From contig CM059975.1 of NCBI GenBank assembly GCA_030490835.1, positions 9,057,579 through 9,121,578 on the forward strand: 64,000 bases of DNA. The letters run 5' to 3'. The DNA is from Annona cherimola (taxonomy: Eukaryota; Streptophyta; Magnoliopsida; Magnoliales; Annonaceae). The notes beneath the pieces were generated by a model, which was not told the origin of the DNA, searched no databases, and worked only from the letters and a program-made list of their open reading frames with translations. Shown in pieces: positions 57,301 through 64,000 of this stretch. The position numbers and the translations under genes are program-made. Numbering within the stretch: the stretch's first letter is position 1; every line of letters starts with the position of its first letter.

Positions 57301-59713
57301 GGTCAATTATAGTAGAGAATATTCAGGTGGGCTCTCCAAGCGTTCCCGTGATTCTTACCATTCATCATACCGGAGAGGTTCTGCTGGTGCTGGTCCTAGT
57401 CGATCCAGAGGCTTTGAGACAGATGCTTTTGGGGATAGATCTGATCTCTTTCGACAAGGAAATGATTTCATGGGTGCTGCCTCTAACAGAGAATCAGCTC
57501 GTGCTTCATCTGTCATTGCAATGGATACAGTCTGTCATAGTGCGGATGATGACTCCATGGAAAGTGTTGAAAATTATCCAGGAGATGTTGATGATGTCCA
57601 CTTCCCCTCTCCAGCTGTGCGTAAGGGCCTAGACCTTAATGACTTGTCAGATCAACACTACAGCAATCAAGCCCAGCAGAGTGCCTGTTTTCAACCAGCT
57701 GGAGCAAGAGCTGGTGGTGGAATGGGAGAAAGCAGTACAACGAACGGTGAAGAAACACTGATTGCAGAAACTGTTAGTGCCCAGGCCAGGGAGGGTATCA
57801 GTTTTGGAATTAGTGGAGGAAGTGTTGGCATGGGTGCTAGCCATGAAGCTGAAATCCATGGAGCCGATCTTTCTGTCCACAGGACAGATAGCGTTGTTGG
57901 AGATGTGGAACCAATTGCAGAAGTCATTGAGAATCTGGGGCAAACAGGTGAGTCTGCCCCAGATCTTGCCCCAGATCCTGGAATGATGGACGAATTTGTT
58001 CCCGAAGAAATGGATAGAGAGGATCCACATGGTGATAGTCAAGAAATGATGTCACGGTCTGTAGGAAGAGCAGACAGTGGCTCAAAAGTAGATGGTTCAA
58101 CTAAGGCAGAATCTGTTGAAAGCGGGGAGAAGATTGGCCATGCAGTGGACCGTGAGAATAGTGACCATCCTTCTCTTTCTTGCAATGCTATGATATATTC
58201 CGCCCATGAGGTGTCCAAGGAAGAGGTCACCCAAGTTGGCAATGAATCTCTTGCTGTGGGTTGTTTGCTCCTTGAATCAGATTTTGTTGCTGGAAATGTC
58301 ATGGGTAATACTATCCTATTCATTGGTTTTGAGTAAATAAATGTTATGCATGCATGCATGCATGCTTGCTTGCTTGCTTGCTTGTGATCTCTTGACACGC
58401 ACACCACTCTACCACTTGTCTAGAAATACACGCATGCAGATTCAGACATGCTATTTGTTGCCTTTTGATGTGCAAAAATGTGGATACACTTGGCATCTTT
58501 TTGGTCTCTTTTCTCTGTGCTAAATTGGATGAACACACTTCTATAAATTATATAAATTAGTTAGCAGTATGCCAGGCTTGTGTGGGGAATTTCAACTGGG
58601 ATTCATGGAGATAATGATTCTGGTGGGATGGATTGAAATTTCACCAGTTGAATTTGCATAGATTCATGAAAGAAGGGAAGAGAGAGATGCCAGTCCTGCA
58701 GTAAATTATCAAGTCTATACTGTCATGCATGTTAACTGGTTTTCAGATATATATGGAAAATATTCAAGTGAATTACGGTGCAGTCCGCTGCAAAATGGGC
58801 CCCACATGTATTAAAATTAACATCTATCCCACCAATTATATTCGGAATTATTTATTTTGACAGCTTACCAATTTTCATCCAAATCTAGCATGTGTGTGTT
58901 TGCCCCATACATACATACATACACATCAAATGTGAAAACTTGGGCCATTTAGTTCAAATTATCCGCTGTTTGATCTTTTAATTTATTAAATTAAATTTAA
59001 CTGTTTAGCTTTCTCATACTATTTTAAATGGATGGCTATGTTCATGCATGCTCGTGTAGAGAAAAAATGATAGAGATTCAGATGCCTTTGCTTTTTCTTG
59101 TTTTTACTTCCATTCCCATTTTTTGGAGTAAGGCCTATAATGACAGCCGAAATCACATTCTAATCCATTTATTTTGCATCCCTCAGCAAATGGAGAAAGC
59201 AATTATCGAGCAAATCCTGTGGAATTTGATCCAATTAAGCACCATAAGCGTTTCTGTCCATGGGTCAATGGGAATGTTGCTGCTGCTGGCTGTGGTAGCA
59301 GTGGTTCCAGCTCCTCAATTGCTGATGTAGCTCTGTGTGGGTGGCAGCTCACACTTGATGCCTTGGATGCCTTTCAGTCTCTAGGGCAAGTTCCTGTTCA
59401 GATGGTGGAGTCTGAGTCTACTGCTTCTTTGTATAAGGTTTGTTCAATTTTTTTCTTTTCATTTGTTCAGATTCTTAAAAGACGTGTTTCCCGTTGAAAG
59501 CAAAGACATGGAACATTTCATTTAGAGGAGGGAATACTGAAGCTTTCCGAACATTTCATTGGTTTTTGACTTGGGCATCTTTTAGATTGGTCTCATTATA
59601 AACTGTCTATCATGTTGGCCTATATTTCTCCATAGGATGATCGCCTGACTTCAAGTCGGAAGCTTTTGGCACGCCGGTCCACCAGCAAAAGCAAAAGTCA
59701 TGGACAACGATAA
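51307..59713 (+). CDS. ILP/NIPA (ZC3HC1)-like C3HC zinc-finger protein
   Basis: Seven exons joined in frame: 51307-51395, 52837-53080, 54476-54587, 56081-56427, 56531-58304, 59187-59437, 59636-59713; 964 aa, about the size of plant IAP-like homologues. Related proteins (human NIPA/ZC3HC1) are nuclear, with two BIR-like zinc modules, and associate with the nuclear pore basket. Module 1 (zf-C3HC) starts CRPWERGDLLRRLATFKPSN; its ligand candidates are C133-x2-C136 with H164-x3-C168 (HKASC), and GWV precedes them. Module 2 (Rsm1-like) has CGWEPRW at 272-278 and C347-x2-C350; its partner H875-x3-C879 (HKRFC) is reached only after a ~520-residue Ser/Glu/Gly-rich insert encoded in exon 5. GWQLTLDALDAFQ follows. 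The C-terminus is basic (LLARRSTSKSKSHGQR). Introns contain RTE fragments and a MITE. The insert is expected to be disordered. Confidence 0.92.
52330..52445. mobile_element. RTE ORF fragment in intron 1
   Basis: ACTTCCGCTGCACTGATTAT ... TGATCTTTAATTGCCCAATT and CCCATAAAGCATAGCAGGTC match the RTE coding region at about 31138-31227 in the same orientation. The similarity ends abruptly near 52445. An old, truncated copy. Confidence 0.85.
53187..53232. mobile_element. RTE 3' end fragment in intron 2
   Basis: ATCATCATGAGCTGTTTCCC followed by GCGTGGGTTAGCTTCATTC is a diverged version of the RTE 3' terminus at 30773-30828 (CATCATAAGCCATTTCCCAC, then TGTGGGGTCGGCTGCATGG). It includes the end of the trinucleotide tail. 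Relative to the intron 1 fragment the order is reversed, so this is a separate insertion. Confidence 0.7.
53507..53562. repeat. A/G-only microsatellite in intron 2
   Basis: A nearly pure purine tract of AAAAG/GAAA units on the plus strand (GAAAAAAGAAAAGAAAAGAA). Simple repeat in an intron. Confidence 0.9.
54785..55078. mobile_element. Tourist-like MITE in intron 3
   Basis: 294 bp, starting GGGTATGTTTATTTAACAC and ending ACTTCTCAAACACAACC, with the family interior (CTTTCAATCATTTCTATACA; TAACTAATCTATCTATTTTA). The target duplication is not clear. Located inside an intron of the zinc-finger gene. Confidence 0.82.
58346..58386. repeat. Compound (ATGC)n/(TTGC)n microsatellite
   Basis: ATGCATGCATGCATGC followed by CTTGCTTGCTTGCTTGCTTG in intron 5 of the zinc-finger gene, just past the exon 5 donor. 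Confidence 0.92.
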
Positions 59714-60500
59714 GGTGTGGTTCCTAATCTGTTGAGAATCTTATTCAATTTGCTGCAGCAGTATTTTATGCTTGATTTTCATGAGAAATAAACTTTTAAA
59801 GAAGAACAGGATATTCGTATATTTAAAGAAGAACAGGATATTTTATGCTGCAGCAGTATTTTATGCTTGATTTATGTTCAGTAGTTTCATCTAATGTTGT
59901 CAATGGAATCAGCGACTATTTGCTAGTCCTCTGTTGAACCAAAATCAATTCTTAAATTTAGGCAATGGCAAAACGAAGTGTTTTTCTTTCTATCTATCGT
60001 TTCCTCTTTTTTTTTTTTTTTTAAAAATTTATTTAAGATGCCTTTTTAAATTGAATTTGATGCACAGGAAATTCGAAAGTTAGTCTACTTCACTAACAAG
60101 TAACAAGGCACTGCTGGGGCTTAATGCCTTCTCTACTGAATGCAGTTGTTTAAACAGTGAGATGACTGTGACCTTGTTGGTGTTTTTCACTGGTTCTAGA
60201 TGGTGAGCAGATCCAGATTTCTTAAAGTGGCAAAGTGTCAGCGACAAGAACGGTCCTTGTCAGAGAAGATAGGTGCTTTCAAGGTCATTTTCTTCTCCCA
60301 CTGTGAAGACTTTCTGCTGTTTTTGTCGAAAGCTGTTGAACAGTGCCATTTTCTTGGCATTCATTTAATTGTATTCCGTATTGTACGAGTAGAATGAAAT
60401 GCACAACTGTAAACAAAACGCAATAGAGATTTCGTGCTTATATATTTTATCTATAAATAAATGCCAGTTGAGACGCTGTGAGAGCCACGGCCTGATGTTC
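59714..60500 (+). other. 3' UTR of the zinc-finger gene
   Basis: Non-coding after TAA. A donor-like G|GTGTGG follows the stop and an acceptor-like GATGCACAG lies at 60068, so a 3' UTR intron is possible. Candidate poly-A signals are AATAAA at about 59787 and AAATAAATG near 60456. Contains the 59751-59873 duplication. Confidence 0.5.
59751..59873. repeat. Nested local duplication
   Basis: TGCTGCAGCAGTATTTTATG (continuing CTTGATTT) occurs at 59751 and 59846. Between the two copies, TTTAAAGAAGAACAGGATAT occurs at 59795 and 59822. Two duplication steps are implied in the presumed 3' UTR or intron. Confidence 0.9.
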
Positions 60501-61110
60501 TCTACCGTTGCATGTTTGCGTTAGATGCTTGTCCCGCTTCCCCCCCTAAGATAACTTGCTTATTGTGATTATGATTTCTACTTCTGTGTGAGGGAGTGAC
60601 TGAATGCCAACAAATGGCCTAGATAATTGGACCGGACATTCTAGCTAAAAGTCCTGCCTGTGTATTCCTTGAGGTCATTTGCAGAATAGACCCTGCTAGT
60701 GTAACTGTGAATTAGCACAATTTTTGAGCATTTACAGAATAGCCCCGTTTGAGTTTCAAAAATGTTGCGACTTGTTAACTGATTGAGCTTTCATTGTCAG
60801 TTAGGCTTTGTCATTATTAAAAGAACGAGGTCTGTTTTATAATATTGTGAAACTCAAAACACGTGTCTAATTTTACAATTATGCAATGTTGCGGGGCCTA
60901 TTTTGCAATATCCCCATGTTTGACGGTTACATTGGGGAGATCCAACGCACGCTCGGGGGAAATCCACTCGCAGCCAATCACCGCTCACCACAGATCAGGG
61001 TAACGCTCCCCCTATCTGATACTGAGCAAAAGACAGACGTGACAAGCGCGTCAGAGGTCTGCTCCTTGCACTTCAGTTTTGAGAGAGGGAGAGAGAGGGA
61101 GATTCACGCC
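60501..61110. promoter_or_regulatory. Intergenic spacer and mTERF promoter
   Basis: No gene. Contains one CACGTG at 60861 and, just before the start codon, GA-rich leader sequence (GAGAGAGGGAGAGAGAGGGA, about 61081-61100). No firm TATA box. Confidence 0.45.
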
Positions 61111-61983
61111 ATGCCGACACTTCGCTCCGTCTGTCTTTCCTCCAATCCTTACATCCCCCGCTCGACAAAGCCCACCAGAACTCCTCCTCCCCCGGCTCAC
61201 CTACAGAGCCTTCTCCACCTCCCCGAGCACCGCCTGGACCTCCAGTTCAAGGAAAAGATCCTGGCCCTCGAGGTGATGGGCGTCGACTCCGGACGCGCCC
61301 TTGCCCGCAACCCTTCCCTCCTAACCGCCTCCCTCTCATCCATCCACTCCGTCGTCTCCTTCCTCCTTTCCAAAGGCATCCATCACAAGGACATGGGCCG
61401 CATCTTCAGCATGTTCCCCACCATCCTCACCTCCGACATCCACCAAGACCTCTCCCCGGTCTTCCATTTCCTTTCTAAAGACCTCCACGTCCCACCCACC
61501 AACTACCGGAAGCCCATCAACAAATGCCCCAGGCTCCTCGCCGCCAGCGTCAGAGACCAGTTGAAGCCTGCCCTCTTCTACCTCCAGAGGCTTGGAATCA
61601 CCAACCTTGAGGGACTTGCCTACAATGTCCCCATAGTACTCGTCTCCAGCGTCGAGGGGGTGCTCAAACCGAAGCTTGAGTGTTTGGTGGGGTTGGGGTT
61701 TTCAGAGGAGGAGGCTATGGGGATGCTGGTGAGATGCCTTGAGATTTTTACCTACAGTGTGGACAGAAATCTGAAGCCCAAGTTCGAGTATTATGTTGGG
61801 GAGATGGGAGGGAGTTTGGAGGAGCTGAGGGGTTTTCCTCATTACTTTGGGTTCAGCTTGGAGAATAGGATTAAGCAGAGGCATAGACAGGCTGCGGCCA
61901 GAGGGGTGAAGCTGCCTCTTGGCCTGATGCTCAAGTCTACTAATGATCATTTCACCAAGTTGCTGGAGGAGCTGGGGAACTGA
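61111..61983 (+). CDS. Plastid-type mTERF protein, intronless
   Basis: Predicted 290 aa in one exon. Mitochondrial transcription termination factor (mTERF) family proteins bind organelle nucleic acid through stacked three-helix repeats and affect organelle gene expression. The first ~35 residues (MPTLRSVCLSSNPYIPRSTK, then PTRTPPPP) are Ser/Thr/Arg/Pro-rich without acidic residues, as in a plastid transit peptide. About 50-270 contains repeats with the family signature of Leu/Pro-spaced helices: LARNPSLLTASLSSI, MFPTILTSDI, KCPRLLAASV, YNVPIVLVSSV, LEIFTYSV and GFPHYFGFSLENRIKQRHR. Short, intronless length and C-terminal LPLGLMLKSTNDHF fit the small plastid members (SOLDAT10/MTERF10-like group, by memory). 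Codons are C/G-ending in the 5' half and much less so in the 3' half. An in-frame ATG at 60886 would add 75 residues unlike a transit peptide and is rejected. Confidence 0.9.
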   Translation: MPTLRSVCLSSNPYIPRSTKPTRTPPPPAHLQSLLHLPEHRLDLQFKEKILALEVMGVDSGRALARNPSLLTASLSSIHSVVSFLLSKGIHHKDMGRIFSMFPTILTSDIHQDLSPVFHFLSKDLHVPPTNYRKPINKCPRLLAASVRDQLKPALFYLQRLGITNLEGLAYNVPIVLVSSVEGVLKPKLECLVGLGFSEEEAMGMLVRCLEIFTYSVDRNLKPKFEYYVGEMGGSLEELRGFPHYFGFSLENRIKQRHRQAAARGVKLPLGLMLKSTNDHFTKLLEELGN

Positions 61984-62379
61984 TCCTCGATACTTTTGCT
62001 CTTTCCCCATCCTCATCTTGGACTGTATGTATAGGAAATCCATTTGATTTACTTTGTGAAGCAATCCTAATTATTTAAATCCACTTATCATGTTTTCGTT
62101 GGTAGTAAATATTAGTAGGACGGCAATGGACGCATCAGTTGCAAGTTGTGGACCACCGACCTCTTCTTTGGGCAACAAAACGTTTTTATGCCGGTAATGA
62201 TGAAAATCAAACAAAATTGTAACGTGAAAATGCATGTGAACTAGACTTTTTAAAAGAAAAGTCTCATACTGATGATAAGCTTTTTCATAGATTATAATAT
62301 ACGTGCTATTGCATCGACCATTCGTATCATCTCTTGCTTTGTTCTCAAGATATCCTAACGCGAGCCAAACTTCCAAACG
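61984..62379. other. 3' flank of mTERF gene
   Basis: AT-rich, non-coding. No canonical AATAAA was found close to the stop. Antisense open frames here are shadows without domains. Confidence 0.5.
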
Positions 62380-62382
62380 CGA

Positions 62383-62753
62383 CACGTGCTTTCCGGAAAG
62401 TTTCAGAAGAAGAGGCGGCTCGCAAGGATCGGTGGTTCCGATTTCCGAAGTCTTAACATAAGACTCGAGCCTTGGAATTCCCCTGCACACGTGAGTCTCC
62501 GCTCACAAATCCCGCTGCTTCTCCATTACCGAAACCATGAATCGGTGATCAATGGGAAGGAGGCCTGTAGACCGAGGGCGGATTTTCTTTCGAACAGGGC
62601 CCAATTTGCTATGATCTTCGTGAGAACAACGGTTATTTCTCTTCCCCGCCATGTAGATTAACCTCTCTTTGGCAATCATAACTCAATAATCCACGTGAAG
62701 GGCCGGTGGGCCTACTATCGTGGCAAATGGAGACAGAGCATATGCACCACGTG
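62383..62753. promoter_or_regulatory. Cluster of four CACGTG G-boxes
   Basis: Perfect CACGTG palindromes at 62383-62388, 62488-62493, 62692-62697 and 62748-62753 lie in a GC-richer island (62360-62900) without a recognised gene. In plants G-boxes bind bHLH and bZIP factors in light and ABA responses. The island may be a promoter for an unseen or non-coding transcript, or a remote element. Confidence 0.6.
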
Positions 62754-64000
62754 GAGATGCTCCTCTTCGAAGTACACAAGATGATACCGTGCACAGCCCT
62801 CGACTGAGCAGAGAGTTGCTGTGCTGCGCGACGCGTGTCCACGGTAATGTAAGGCTAGATCAGCCCGTGCGGATGTGCCCACGGCCGTGTTCGTGCCCAC
62901 TTCAAATGATTGATTTTTCTGTTTTTTTTTTTTTTTTTTTCAAATATCACCGTGCATTATATTTTTGAATGTCATTTACGATTTCCATTTTGAATGGCCG
63001 AAATATATTTAAAATATAATGTACGGTTGGATTTTTATAAAAGCAACCAAAAAATAAATAATTTAGATTAGTTCCCGCGGTTGTCTCCAGGGAAGTTCTT
63101 CTCCCAGCTTAGCTATTATTTCAACAGCTAATTATTTACCATTTGAAACCAGGTAATGATTCAATACTCGAAGCATTAAGGCATTCTAAACGAGGAACGA
63201 TTTAATACTTAAAGCATTGAGCCTGCATGCTTAACTTTAGTCTTTTAATATCAATATATCTTTTTTAGATTTATATCATTTATCATGTTTAAAGCATTTT
63301 TTATCACGCTACTAAAAATAAATTTAATTATAAACTTATTAGTAAAAAATATTTTTGATAGTGAATATATAGTTATTAGAATTTGTGAAAAATATAATAT
63401 AAACACCAATTCACTTTGGTGGGACTTGCTAGTTTGGATTTTATCTTCATAATTTTGTCAATTCTAATCCATACATTATGTTTAACATTATTAGATACCA
63501 AAAATAATGTAAATTTATAATTTGCATCATTTCCAAAATCAAATTACTTTTGGAATTTTTTATTATAAACAAATTAAAATCACTTAAGTAATTTATCTAG
63601 GAACCCATAAGGCCTGAATTCAATATCTAAATCATATAGAATATTTATCTTATCTAGACTAATAATTATATATAATTTCATAATATTATATAACTTTCCT
63701 ACATGGATCTAAGTAATTTTTAAATTTACACATATTTATATACATTTAAAAAATGTTGTCCACTCATAATTATAATTGATATGATTTTTAATATGTAAAT
63801 ATCATAAATAAATTAGATTTTACAAACTACTGGAAAGGGGCCCAAACTTGACGGGAATACCAAAGTAAATTAAGAGAACTAGGTGTGTCGTAGTCAAACT
63901 CATAAATATAATATACAAAAGTTTTGATGCATGCCATTTTTGAAGACATAAATAAATAAATATGTATAAAACTATAAATTATAAATGATAAATGATTTAT
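62754..64000. other. Intergenic, no gene
   Basis: 62754-62900 finishes the GC-richer island (GTGCCCACGGCCGTGTTCGT). A poly-T run follows at 62922-62940. From there to the window end the sequence is AT-rich, with no gene or clear repeat. Confidence 0.6.

Noticed and set aside
57126..57632. 168-codon alternative frame inside exon 5 of the zinc-finger gene
   Set aside because: It overlaps the real coding frame and its composition is that of a shifted frame.
60886..61110. N-terminal extension of the mTERF frame to an upstream ATG
   Set aside because: The added 75 residues contain acidic runs and do not resemble a transit peptide. The GA-rich stretch looks like a 5' leader, and the start at 61111 gives a normal transit sequence.
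1..64000. CRISPR arrays, bacterial operons, rRNA genes or organellar DNA inserts
   Set aside because: No regularly spaced repeats with unique spacers, no rRNA-like sequence and no plastid or mitochondrial gene sequence recognised.

Overview
The window is plant nuclear DNA. Its genes are split by GT-AG introns, long stretches are AT-rich, and it is crowded with small terminal-inverted-repeat transposons (MITEs), tRNA-derived SINEs and an RTE-type non-LTR retrotransposon. The gene families (CIPK kinase, plastid mTERF, zf-C3HC/Rsm1 protein) are those of a land plant. The steep fall in GC from 5' to 3' along the intronless mTERF gene favours a monocot or magnoliid-like angiosperm, but the species cannot be fixed from the sequence alone.

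Layout. Positions 1-7.7 kb are intergenic with hairpins and MITE remnants. From 7.8 to 14.7 kb (minus strand) lies a multi-exon gene whose 5' exons encode Ser/Asp/Glu- and Lys-rich, nucleolin-like segments and whose last exon carries a 'putative plant transposon protein' domain. A related, frameshifted copy lies in the same orientation at 19.2-21.9 kb. From 22 to 30 kb the sequence is intergenic with nested DNA transposons. At 30.06-34.07 kb there is a retroelement cluster: a SINE with perfect 12-bp target duplications, a second tRNA-like SINE, and a full-length RTE element with an uninterrupted 1046-aa ORF and an 18-bp target-site duplication. A third SINE lies at 36.2 kb.

Three ordinary host genes follow on the plus strand. 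The first is a 14-exon CIPK23-like kinase (37.8-42.1 kb, 448 aa). The second is a 7-exon ILP/NIPA (ZC3HC1)-like zinc-finger protein (51.3-59.7 kb, 964 aa). The third is a single-exon plastid-type mTERF (61.1-62.0 kb, 290 aa). They do not form a pathway with one another. The gap between the kinase and the zinc-finger gene (42.9-51 kb) is a graveyard of Tourist-like and Mutator-like MITEs, several nested inside each other, plus a carboxylesterase pseudogene fragment. Downstream of mTERF, four CACGTG G-boxes lie within 371 bp in a GC-richer island.

The least ordinary material is the acidic-repeat/transposon-domain gene and its decayed duplicate, the RTE ORF with 23-aa N-terminal repeats, two SINEs that share a 3' half but carry different tRNA-like heads, and a chain of Mutator-like MITEs in which one landed in the target duplication of another. 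No organellar insert, rRNA, CRISPR array or functional tRNA gene was recognised.
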